In this document: positions 43,101 to 50,848 of the stretch, in pieces
How positions within the stretch are numbered: the first letter of the stretch is position 1
Layout of the letters: each line of letters opens with the position of its first letter
Assembly: GCA_041569895.1 (NCBI GenBank)
Contig: JBFFXF010000004.1
Coordinates: 1-59,065 of the forward strand
Direction: 5' to 3'
DNA from: JBFFXF01 sp041569895
GTDB lineage: Bacteria; Planctomycetota; UBA8108; JACQVS01
DNA length: 59,065 bases
Position numbers and translations under genes: made by a program
The notes under the pieces: model-generated
Told to the model about the DNA's origin: nothing
The model's input: the letters and a program-made list of their open reading frames with translations, nothing else
Databases searched by the model: none

Positions 43101-44513
43101 TCAGCGCGTCTGCGGGCGGGTGCCGGCTCTCGCCTCCGGGGCGGCGTTGACAACCTCGGGCGACACGTCGGGCGGGTACGTCGGCAACGTCCACAGGACG
43201 TCGCGTTCGGGCCCGTCGATGGTCGCCACCGGCTCCGCGGTCGCGTAGTCGACACCGCGCCGCCGTCCGTAGGCGTAGACTGCGACGCGGTGCTGCGGAC
43301 TGAGCTGGTTGGCGACCAGGACGAGGTACTCCGGATCGAACTCCGGGTGGTAGAGGTCCCGGAACCGGTCGACGTTCTCGTAGTCGATCCAGATCCCCGC
43401 CGGCAGGTCCATGGCGCCGTGCGGCGCCCGCGGTCCGCCGAAGGCGAACAGGGGCATGCCGGCGTTGTCAAACACCTGCACCGCCTGGAACGCGGCATCG
43501 ACGACGTAGATGAGCCCGTCGCGGTCAACGGCGACACCCTTCATGTGAGCGAAGTCCCCCGCCCGGTCGCCCTGGCGTCCGAAAGCCGCCAGCACGTTCC
43601 CCGCCGCGTCCAATCGTACCACGCGGTGGTTCATGAAGTCGGAGACGTAGAGCATTCCAGCGCGATCGATCGCCAGGAAGCTCGCGAAGGAGAAGCCATC
43701 GCGTCCCGATCCATGCCGGCCGATGCGCCGGAGCGGCTGGCCGGTGGCGCGGTCGAGGACGAGGATCTGGTCGCGCCGGATCTCGTCCCAGTCGACGCCG
43801 CCCGGACGCGTCTCGATCCTGTCCTTCTGGACGTCGAGCACGTAGACCTCCCGCGGCCCCGCCACGCACGCCACCGGCACGAACGATTTGCCGTCACCGT
43901 AGACGCGCACGAAGTCGTCGTCCGGTCCGTAGACGACCACCTGACGGCGCTCGAGATCCGACACGAACTTGAAGCCGTCCGGATCGACGAAGACGTTGAT
44001 CGGCTTCTTGAGCGCCCCCGGACCCGGCGCCTTGCCGAGGATGAAGAACCGACGGCCGTCGAGGTCGAAGACGTTGAGGCCCTGCATGCCGAACGAGTCG
44101 GTGACGTAGATCCGGCCCTTCCATGTCGCGATGCTGAAGGCCTTGCGGATCTCGTAGCTCGGTGCTGGCTTCTGGCCGGCGAGGTAGTCGAGGAACTTGC
44201 TGCGCTCCTGGAAGTCCGGCGAGCCGTTGAAGCTGCGCACGAACTGGATGCGCGGCGGGTCGGGCGACTCCGGGAAGAGGAAGAGGTCGGTGACCGGCTC
44301 CGGACGAGACGGCCCCCCCGCGCACCCGGCGAGGAGCGCGGTGGCGAGAACCACGATCCAGCACGGGCCGCAGTGCGTCGCCCGGGACGGGGAGCGCGTG
44401 GTCGTCGTCCGAGCGCGCGACCGGACTCCCCCGATCGCGGCGCCACGCTGGCGCGAGCGCGGTCTCGGGGGAGCCCCGACGCGGCGGCGCGCTATCCGGG
44501 AGTCCGGTGGCAC
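43101..44513 (-). CDS. NHL-repeat beta-propeller lipoprotein (paralogue 1)
   Basis: A lipoprotein of about 420 residues after the lipobox LLAGC. The mature start (PESPDPPRIQFVRSFNG) and NHL blades ('KPINVFVDPDGFKFVSDLERRQVVVYGPDD', 'SFLAIDRAGMLYVSDFMNHRVVRLDAAG', 'HMKGVAVDRDGLIYVVDAAFQAVQVFDNAG') are clear. The start is not: no ATG exists close to the signal sequence. The GTG at 44513 overlaps the 4-haem gene by 22 nt but gives an overlong, very Arg-rich n-region; a GTG inside the hydrophobic core is too short. The protein ends in an Arg/Pro-rich tail. It belongs to the operon between the 4-haem and 5-haem cytochromes. Confidence 0.8.
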   Translation of the reverse strand: MPPDSRIARRRVGAPPRPRSRQRGAAIGGVRSRARTTTTRSPSRATHCGPCWIVVLATALLAGCAGGPSRPEPVTDLFLFPESPDPPRIQFVRSFNGSPDFQERSKFLDYLAGQKPAPSYEIRKAFSIATWKGRIYVTDSFGMQGLNVFDLDGRRFFILGKAPGPGALKKPINVFVDPDGFKFVSDLERRQVVVYGPDDDFVRVYGDGKSFVPVACVAGPREVYVLDVQKDRIETRPGGVDWDEIRRDQILVLDRATGQPLRRIGRHGSGRDGFSFASFLAIDRAGMLYVSDFMNHRVVRLDAAGNVLAAFGRQGDRAGDFAHMKGVAVDRDGLIYVVDAAFQAVQVFDNAGMPLFAFGGPRAPHGAMDLPAGIWIDYENVDRFRDLYHPEFDPEYLVLVANQLSPQHRVAVYAYGRRRGVDYATAEPVATIDGPERDVLWTLPTYPPDVSPEVVNAAPEARAGTRPQTR

Positions 44514-45109
44514 GTCATGCACAGCGCGCTGCCGGTGTTGTCGACGCGGAGGAACATCCCGTAGGGCGCGCGGGAGCCGTGCGCGAAGTGGCAGCTCGAG
44601 CACTGCACCTTGCCGTCCTCGAGGTGCGCCGACTGGCCCGCCGGCGTCTCCTCGGGATCGACGATGTTCCCCTCGGCGTCCGGTTGATTGTACCTGAACG
44701 TGCTCGTCGGATAGTCGACACCGATCGGGTGACTCGTCGTCAGGTCGGTGCCGAGGTTGTCGCGTCCGTCGATGAACACCGATCCCGTGGCGCCGCCGTA
44801 GCTGTCGAGCGCCACCGTGCCGTCGTGGCACGACAGGCAGAGACGCGAGCTGCTGCTCATGACGCTCGCGGCGTCGGCGCCGTCATGCAGCGTCCACGTC
44901 GCGGTCGACAGCGTGTGGTTCCAGAGGTAGCCGACTTCCGTGCTCGCGTTGTGCGGCGTGTGGCAGGGCCGACAGACCTCGGCGTTCGGCACCGAGATGC
45001 CCATCTTGCCGTGGAGGTTGTGCGGCGTGTCCTTGACGCGGCTCTGGCCGCTCATCGGCAGGATGAGCGCGACCACGGCGACGGGAAGGAGGATCTTGAG
45101 GAGCTTCAT
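44492..45109 (-). CDS. Secreted tetrahaem cytochrome c, first gene of the cytochrome operon
   Basis: A 205-residue exported cytochrome with signal peptide (MKLLKILLPVAVVALILPMSG) and four haem motifs: CRPCH, CLSCH, CSSCH and CMTCH. The start at 45109 lies 7 nt after GGAGG; an ATG two codons earlier is too close to that site. The sequence 'VKDTPHNLHGKMGISVPNAEVCRPCHTPHN' opens a domain shared with the 12-haem protein. As the first gene of a run reaching 36077 it should set expression of the whole complex. A promoter candidate lies at 45198-45225. A periplasmic shuttle between the inner-membrane NapC-like protein and the outer-membrane complex is a reasonable guess. Confidence 0.9.
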   Translation of the reverse strand: MKLLKILLPVAVVALILPMSGQSRVKDTPHNLHGKMGISVPNAEVCRPCHTPHNASTEVGYLWNHTLSTATWTLHDGADAASVMSSSSRLCLSCHDGTVALDSYGGATGSVFIDGRDNLGTDLTTSHPIGVDYPTSTFRYNQPDAEGNIVDPEETPAGQSAHLEDGKVQCSSCHFAHGSRAPYGMFLRVDNTGSALCMTCHRTPG

Positions 45110-45197
45110 GTGCATCCCTCCGTTGTTTGTTCTGGTCACGACCACCGGGGGTGGTAATGCAAAAACGGCGCCGTACTGCAAAGAACTCGGAACGGCG

Positions 45198-45225
45198 TTT
45201 GTAAGACCTGGAGACGTCCCTGCAA
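45198..45225 (-). promoter_or_regulatory. Candidate promoter of the cytochrome operon
   Basis: On the minus strand TTGCAG (45225-45220) and TACAAA (45203-45198) are 16 nt apart, about 89 nt upstream of the first cytochrome start codon. The remaining 441-nt gap also contains an inverted repeat (45384-45418, GCGAAAAAAC against GTTTTTCGC) and a TACAAT with two TGTCGGGTG direct repeats (45466 and 45478) upstream of the plus-strand gene at 45551. Confidence 0.4.
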
Positions 45226-45383
45226 CGAGGCGCGGCGTCAGCGGACTGGCAGCCATGGAAACGTAGAACAATGCTACTTTCCCGGGACTTCAACGATAGC
45301 AGGCAGGCTTCGTCGGCTCAAGCGTCCAGCCCCGCCTCGACACGGGACGCGGCGGCCGGCGCGCGTTCCGGGGAGCTCGAGAT

Positions 45384-45418
45384 GCGAAAAAACTCGCGTT
45401 TTCGGTGTGGTTTTTCGC
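45384..45418. repeat. A/T-rich inverted repeat in the 45110-45550 intergenic region
   Basis: GCGAAAAAAC (45384-45393) faces GTTTTTCGC (45410-45418) across 16 nt, forming a stem with one bulge. It lies between the divergent cytochrome operon and the PhoU-like gene and could be an operator or a minor hairpin. Confidence 0.4.
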
Positions 45419-45550
45419 GACGCCGACGGTTTGAGCGTCAGCGCCCCCGACTGTCCGCTGTACAATGTCGGGTGCACTGTCGGGTGATCTCTGGCGGCCC
45501 ATGCAGAGGCCCGCGTAACCACAGGTACTGATTCTGCCCGTCGAGGCGCC

Positions 45551-47497
45551 ATGAAACAGCAGATCCTTCGCGAGCTGGACGAGGACGGACTCCTGGTCGG
45601 ACACACGATCCAGGACGCGTTGCTCGCCAACGACCGGGCCAAATACCTGCTCACGCTGCTCCAACTCGCCTTCGAGCAGGCGCACAACCCCCAGTCGAGA
45701 CCGGACACGCTCGCGCGGGAGCGACGCCTCGTCGACATCGACGAGAACGCGCTCGACCGGGTCATCCCCTCGGCGCGAAGGGGTGCGCACGGCGGGGTGT
45801 CGATCGAGGGCGTCGAGTGCGTCACGTCGCGGCTCGAGGAGTCGTGCCGCACGATGCTCCAGCCGATCCGCGCCGCCGGAGCCGAGGAGGCCGCGGAGCT
45901 CGAGACGCGGCTCGAGCGACTCGTCACGGACGCCCTGCCGAATGGAACGGGCGAGGTCTCCGACGAGTGGCTGGACCACCTGACGCGCGGCATTCGCGGG
46001 CGCGGCGACAGCGTCCATCTTTTTGTCATGGACGCGCACCGCGTCATCAACCGAATCCAGCGCGATCTCTCCCACTCTCGGGTCGACGGCGTCGTCGCAC
46101 TCGGCCTCGAGGAGGACGACCGCGAGCTCGTCCGCGCCTTCGTCGGCGGCGTGCGGCGGACGTCGGCGCTGCGTCTCGACCATCCGGGCCTCGACACCAC
46201 CGCCGGGCGCTACGGCGGCAGGCTCGTCATCCAGAACGACGTGGGTGTCACCGACAGTCACGTGATCGTGCTGTCGGTGACGGAGGGCGAGATCGAGATC
46301 ACCTACACGGACATCCACGGCAGGCGGCTCGCCTTCTTCCGCCGGCTGCTGGGGGAGCTCGATCCGCAATGGAAGGAGATCCACACGCGCTCCTCGACAG
46401 CGCTCGAGGAGGGAGAGCAGTACTTCGTCCTCACCGGCACCATCCGCGCCGAGACGCCCGAACAGCAGCGAGTCGCGCTCGACCTGGTCGGATCGCGACT
46501 CGTGTTCCTGATCGACTGGAACAAGGCGCGCAAACGGCTGAGGACCCTGCTCGGGAACAAGTCCGCCTCGCGCGTGCTGGAGGAAGCCGCGCGCGCGGAG
46601 GTCGGTCACATGGCGTTTCTGAAGCTCGGCGGCGAGGAGCTCGTCTATCAGGCGCTCGACGTCGTCGGCACCGACTACCTGCGCTACGGCGAGCCGTTCC
46701 AGTCCGCGGTCGGCTCGGCAGCGGCGGAGGAATGTTTCACCGAGGTGCTGCGGACGTGCCACGAGGGCATCGACAGGGGCGACTCGCTCCAGGTCATCCG
46801 GGACCGCGTGGTGACGCATCTCTCGCGTGCGCTCAGGTCGCGGATCCCCGGTGGGCTCGCGGCCTGCCGGCGTCAGGCCGGATTCGTCGTCGAGGCCGCG
46901 CTGACGCTCCAGCACGTCATGCGCTTCATGCGAGCGAGGCGCGATCACGCCGAGTTCGTGACGCGCTCGCACCGGCGCATCGCGGCGTGGGAAAACGAGG
47001 CCGACGACCTCCTCAACCGGCTGCGCCGGCGCGAGAGCCGCCGCCCGAGCGGCATGCCGCTCCGGGAGCTCTCGGGCGCCATCGACGACGCGCTCGACGC
47101 CATCGATCGCGCGGCGTTCTTCCTGACTCGTGTCGCCGTCCATGACTCCGACAAGACCGTGCTCGCATCCCTCGAGGAGCTCGCCGGGATCCTCGTCCGC
47201 GCCGCACAGGAGTTCTACAAGGCGATCGCGGCGACCAGCGAGACGTCGGCGGGGCGATCCGGGGACGACCTCGCGGAGTTCTTCGAGAGCGTCGGGCGGC
47301 TCGACGCGCTCACCAAGACGAAGGACGGTCAGGAGCGCGAGTTCCTCGAGCAGGTCTTCGAGTCGCAGCAGCCACCCGGATGCAGTCAACGGCTGCGGGA
47401 AATCGGCGCGCAGATCTGCGAGGCCGTCGACAGCCTCGCCCGCGCCGGGTTCGTCGTCTACGACTCGATCTTCGGTTCCGGTCGGACCGTCAACTGA
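45551..47497 (+). CDS. Large protein with C-terminal PhoU/DUF47-like helical domain
   Basis: A 648-residue soluble protein. GAGG lies 5-6 nt before the ATG. The N-terminal two-thirds (about 1-430) I do not recognise; it is alpha/beta with 'SVHLFVMDAHRVINRIQRDLSH' and 'VTDSHVIVLSVTEGEIEITYTDIHGRRLAFF'. The C-terminal part (about 430-640) consists of amphipathic helices like the PhoU/DUF47 four-helix bundles ('WENEADDLLNRLRRRESRR', 'IDDALDAIDRAAFFLTRV', 'LEELAGILVRAAQEFYKAI'). It ends 14 nt before the PPDK-like gene, so the two are probably one operon and one functional unit. A role as regulator or partner in phosphoryl transfer is inference. Confidence 0.6.
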   Translation: MKQQILRELDEDGLLVGHTIQDALLANDRAKYLLTLLQLAFEQAHNPQSRPDTLARERRLVDIDENALDRVIPSARRGAHGGVSIEGVECVTSRLEESCRTMLQPIRAAGAEEAAELETRLERLVTDALPNGTGEVSDEWLDHLTRGIRGRGDSVHLFVMDAHRVINRIQRDLSHSRVDGVVALGLEEDDRELVRAFVGGVRRTSALRLDHPGLDTTAGRYGGRLVIQNDVGVTDSHVIVLSVTEGEIEITYTDIHGRRLAFFRRLLGELDPQWKEIHTRSSTALEEGEQYFVLTGTIRAETPEQQRVALDLVGSRLVFLIDWNKARKRLRTLLGNKSASRVLEEAARAEVGHMAFLKLGGEELVYQALDVVGTDYLRYGEPFQSAVGSAAAEECFTEVLRTCHEGIDRGDSLQVIRDRVVTHLSRALRSRIPGGLAACRRQAGFVVEAALTLQHVMRFMRARRDHAEFVTRSHRRIAAWENEADDLLNRLRRRESRRPSGMPLRELSGAIDDALDAIDRAAFFLTRVAVHDSDKTVLASLEELAGILVRAAQEFYKAIAATSETSAGRSGDDLAEFFESVGRLDALTKTKDGQEREFLEQVFESQQPPGCSQRLREIGAQICEAVDSLARAGFVVYDSIFGSGRTVN

Positions 47498-47511
47498 GAG
47501 GACACAGCAAC

Positions 47512-49149
47512 GTGATCGCGAAGGCTGGCAAGGGCTCGCTCACGGTCGTTCGCTTCGACGAGGAGCACTGCAGGGCGGTGGAGCCGGACCGGACCCTGCT
47601 CGGCTCGAAGGGCGCCAACCTGGTGGAGCTCTGCAGGCTCGGGCTGCCCGTCCCGCCGGGCTTCATCCTCGGCACCGATTGCGCGCGCAAGTACCACGAG
47701 AAGGGACGCCTGACCCGCAAGCTGATCGAGGCCGTGCACGAGGCGCTCGAGTGGCTCCAGGAGACCGCCGGCCGTCGTTTCGGCAGCCGCCGGCGTCCGT
47801 TGCTGCTGGCGGTGCGCAGCGGCGCGCCGGACTCGATGCCGGGCATGATGGACACGATTCTGAACATCGGTCTCAACGACGACACCGTCGAGGGGCTCGA
47901 GCGATCGTCCGGCAATCCGCGCTTCGCGTGGGACAGCTACCGGCGGCTGATCACGATGTACGGCGACACGGTCCTCGGCGTGCCGCGGTCCGAGGCGGAG
48001 CAGATCCTCCAGCGCGCGCGCGACGAGCACGAGGTCGAGTTCGACTGGGAGCTCGATGCACGGGCGCTGGCGGACGTCGTCAAGAGGCTGCGGAACCATG
48101 TCGCCCGGCGGAGCGAGGTCGTGTTTCCCCAGGATCCGGAGGCCCAGCTCTTCACCGCGATCGAGGCGGTCTTCTCCTCGTGGAACTCGGACCGCTCCCG
48201 CGTCTACCGCGAGATGCACGACCTCGAGGACACCGGCACCGCGGTCACCGTCCAGGCGATGGTCTTCGGAAACAGCGGCGGAAACTCCGGCTCGGGCGTC
48301 GCGTTCTCGCGCGACCCGTCGACCGGCGAGAACAGCTTCTACTCGGAGTTCATCTACAACGCCCAGGGCGAGGATGTCGTCTCGGGCGCGCGCAGCCCGG
48401 ACGCCGGTGACTCCCTGCAGGCCAACGACGCCGATCTCTACCGGCAACTGCGCTCGATCGCGTCGCAGCTCGAGCAGCAGTTCCGCGACATGCAGGACAT
48501 CGAGTTCACCGTCGAGGATGGCAGGCTCTTCATCCTGCAGGCGCGAAACGCCAAGCGCTCGCCGCTCGCCTCGCTCCGCACGGCGGTCGACATGGCGGAG
48601 GAGGGCGTGATCTCGAGGCGCGACGCGGTGGCGCGCGTGAGGGACATCCCGATGAGGCAGCTGCGCGTGCGCCGGCTCGCCCCGCCTCCGGGCGTGTGTC
48701 CGATCGCGCGCGGCACCGTCGCGTCGGTCGGAGTCGCCGTCGGCCACCTGGCGCTCGACCCGACGAGGGCGATCGAGATGAAGCGCCAGGGCAAGCGCCC
48801 GATCCTGGTCCGCGAGGAGACCCGCGCCGAGGACCTCGCGGGCATGGAAGCCAGCGTCGGCTTGCTGACCGCGCGCGGCGGACGCACGTCGCACGCCGCG
48901 GTGGTGGCGCGACAGCTCGGCCTCTGCTGCGTCGTCGGCTGCCAGGGCCTCGAGTTCCTCGACGGCGACCGCATCCGGCTCGGCGACACGGTCCTCGAGG
49001 CGGGCCAGCCGATCTCGCTCGATGGCGGCACCGGCCGTGTCTACGCGCTCGAGCTGCCGGTGACATCACCCGTCGAATGCGCCGAGATCGAACGCATCGG
49101 CGAATGGTCCCGAGAGCTGGGTCTGGACCCACCGTTCTCGGACTCCTGA
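47512..49149 (+). CDS. Truncated pyruvate phosphate dikinase-like protein (ATP-grasp and phosphohistidine domains only)
   Basis: A 545-residue protein starting at GTG 47512. The N-terminal ATP-grasp domain is PPDK-like: LLGSKGANLVELCRLGLPVPPGFIL, LLAVRSGAPDSMPGMMDTILNIGLND, VTVQAMVFGNSGGNSGSGVAFSRDP, GEDVVSGARSP and FTVEDGRLFILQARNAKRS. The mobile phosphohistidine domain has His461 in ARGGRTSHAAVVAR. The C-terminal PEP/pyruvate-binding barrel of true PPDK (total about 880 residues) is absent and does not follow as a separate gene. The protein can thus be expected to phosphorylate its own His from ATP but must pass the phosphate to something other than pyruvate, perhaps the preceding PhoU-like protein's partner. 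It ends at repeat locus H. Confidence 0.85.
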   Translation: MIAKAGKGSLTVVRFDEEHCRAVEPDRTLLGSKGANLVELCRLGLPVPPGFILGTDCARKYHEKGRLTRKLIEAVHEALEWLQETAGRRFGSRRRPLLLAVRSGAPDSMPGMMDTILNIGLNDDTVEGLERSSGNPRFAWDSYRRLITMYGDTVLGVPRSEAEQILQRARDEHEVEFDWELDARALADVVKRLRNHVARRSEVVFPQDPEAQLFTAIEAVFSSWNSDRSRVYREMHDLEDTGTAVTVQAMVFGNSGGNSGSGVAFSRDPSTGENSFYSEFIYNAQGEDVVSGARSPDAGDSLQANDADLYRQLRSIASQLEQQFRDMQDIEFTVEDGRLFILQARNAKRSPLASLRTAVDMAEEGVISRRDAVARVRDIPMRQLRVRRLAPPPGVCPIARGTVASVGVAVGHLALDPTRAIEMKRQGKRPILVREETRAEDLAGMEASVGLLTARGGRTSHAAVVARQLGLCCVVGCQGLEFLDGDRIRLGDTVLEAGQPISLDGGTGRVYALELPVTSPVECAEIERIGEWSRELGLDPPFSDS

Positions 49150-49446
49150 CGGCGACGGGGACGGGAACACAGATTACGCAGATTACGCAGAAACAAGATC
49201 TGGCTCGGTCTCGGACATCGGACCCCTGATCTCGGACTTCTGATCTCGGTATCGGACATCGGTATCGGGGTCGGTGTCGGTGTCGGAGTCGGAGTCGGTC
49301 ATCGGAGTCCGCATCGGAATCGGAATCGGAGTCGGTGTCGGAATCGGTGTGGGTCTCGGACTCCCCAGGGCCCGGCCCCGACGTCGTGCGCTCGATCCAC
49401 GACGAGGGCTTTCGGGCACGGGCACGGGACCGGGACCGGGACCGAA
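49150..49446. repeat. Composite repeat locus H (forward orientation)
   Basis: Between convergent genes the element reads GACGGGGACGGGAAC, GCAGATTAC nonamers (49168-49190), CTGATCTCGG units mixed with TCGGAC (49191-49260), TCGGNN hexamers (49250-49360, with TCGGTCATCGGA at about 49297), a linker with GGCCCCGACGTCG and ACGACGAGGGCTTTCGGG (49399-49415), and NACGGG/GGGACC hexamers (49413-49446). The left boundary is shared with loci I, E and J. The right end lies 8 nt from the stop of the amidohydrolase gene. Confidence 0.88.
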
Positions 49447-49453
49447 AAAAAGG

Positions 49454-50659
49454 TCACCCCGAGTCCCGCTCGCTCCACGCCACCACCGCGCGCGCCAGGA
49501 CCTTGGCGCCGATCGCCATGGCGCGCTCGTCGATGTCGAAGAGCGGCGAGTGGAGCGGCGCGCTCTTCTCCGTCGAGACGCAGCCGAGTCGGAACATGCA
49601 GCCGGGGACCCGTTGCAGGTAGCAGGCGAAGTCCTCGCCGCCCATGCTCGGACGTCCGATGTCGGTGACGTTCTCCGGGCCGAGCAGCGCCGCGCCGGTG
49701 CGGCGGATCAGATCGGTGAGCGCGATGTCGTTGAGCACCGAGGGTGGGCCGTCGAAGAAGTCGACGCTGATGTTCGTGCCCGACGTCACCGCGAGCCCCT
49801 TGGCGAGCTGGCGGATGTGATCCTGAGTGCGGTCGCGGATGGTGTCGCCGAGGGTGCGCACCGTGCCGCGCAGCGTGACACGCTCCGGGATGACGTTGGG
49901 GTTCTCGCCTCCGCGGATGGTGCCGATCGTCACCACCACCGGCTCGAGGCTGTCGACCGCCCGCGGCACGAAGAGGTAGACCGAGCTGACGAACTGCGCC
50001 GCCGCGGCGATGGGATCGATCGACTCGTGCGGGCGCGCGGCGTGGCCACCGCGGCCCTCGATCGTCACCCACATCTCGTCGCACGCCGCCGTGAACGTCC
50101 CGGCCTTGACTCCGATGGTGCCGAGCCTCCGCGAGGGATCCATGTGCAGCGCGATCACGGCGTCGACGTCGTCGATCGCCCCGCAGCCGATCATCTCGCG
50201 AGCCCCCTGGCTGGTCTCCTCGGCCGGCTGGAAGATACCGCGCCACGAGACCGACGCGGGGAGCACCCCGTCTCGGCGCGCGGCGCGGAGAGCGAGCAGC
50301 GCGCCCGCGACGGTCGCTGCGTGCGAGTCGTGCCCGCACGCATGCATGACGCCGGGCACCTGACTGCGGTACGGCACGTGCTTGGAGTCCTGGATCCACA
50401 GCGCATCGATATCGGCCCGCAGCGCGATGCGGGGGCGAGTCTCGCGGCCGCCGGAATCGACGATCAGCCCCCGACCCTCCGGTCCCCGGCGGCACGTCGC
50501 GTCGGTGTCGTCGAAGAGGGCGGCGATGCGAGCGGTGGTCTCGAGCTCCTCGCCGCTCGGTTCCGGATTCGCGTGCAGGCCACGGCGCAACTCGACCATC
50601 CTCGGGTAGAGCTCGTCGACGAGTCGATCGAGATGCTCGTTGCAGTTCGGGCTCGGCAT
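49454..50659 (-). CDS. M20-family amidohydrolase (N-acyl-amino-acid / hippurate hydrolase type)
   Basis: A 401-residue zinc-dependent amidohydrolase. Motifs follow the M20D subfamily: RRGLHANPEPSGEE near 25-38, HACGHDSH at 106-113 (metal-binding Cys108 and His110), QPAEET (Glu pair), ALHMDP (His) and MGGEDFACYLQRVPG at the end. It removes an acyl group from an amino acid in the cytoplasm; the exact substrate is not evident. The start at 50659 lacks a strong ribosome-binding site, and the frame stays open upstream for a long way in antisense to the kinase gene, which I regard as a GC artefact. It is monocistronic, between repeat locus H and the divergent hybrid kinase. Confidence 0.9.
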   Translation of the reverse strand: MPSPNCNEHLDRLVDELYPRMVELRRGLHANPEPSGEELETTARIAALFDDTDATCRRGPEGRGLIVDSGGRETRPRIALRADIDALWIQDSKHVPYRSQVPGVMHACGHDSHAATVAGALLALRAARRDGVLPASVSWRGIFQPAEETSQGAREMIGCGAIDDVDAVIALHMDPSRRLGTIGVKAGTFTAACDEMWVTIEGRGGHAARPHESIDPIAAAAQFVSSVYLFVPRAVDSLEPVVVTIGTIRGGENPNVIPERVTLRGTVRTLGDTIRDRTQDHIRQLAKGLAVTSGTNISVDFFDGPPSVLNDIALTDLIRRTGAALLGPENVTDIGRPSMGGEDFACYLQRVPGCMFRLGCVSTEKSAPLHSPLFDIDERAMAIGAKVLARAVVAWSERDSG

Positions 50660-50848
50660 GGTCGGTCGAATGTACGGGAATCCGGCGGCATGACCGGCGC
50701 GCCATCGTAGAGGGCTCCCCGCCCGGAGCGCAACCGGCTTGCTGGAGCTCCCCGCCCTCAACATCTTGCCGACTCGACACCGATAGCAGGAGAGACGACT
50801 TTCCCCCGGGGCGGCCGAACGGGCGGTCGCTCGCTGTCTTATCGGATC

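Noticed and set aside
45384..45418. Possible rho-independent terminator between divergent genes at 45.1 and 45.5 kb
   Set aside because: No gene ends there; both neighbours start from this region, so termination is not expected. It is kept only as an inverted repeat.
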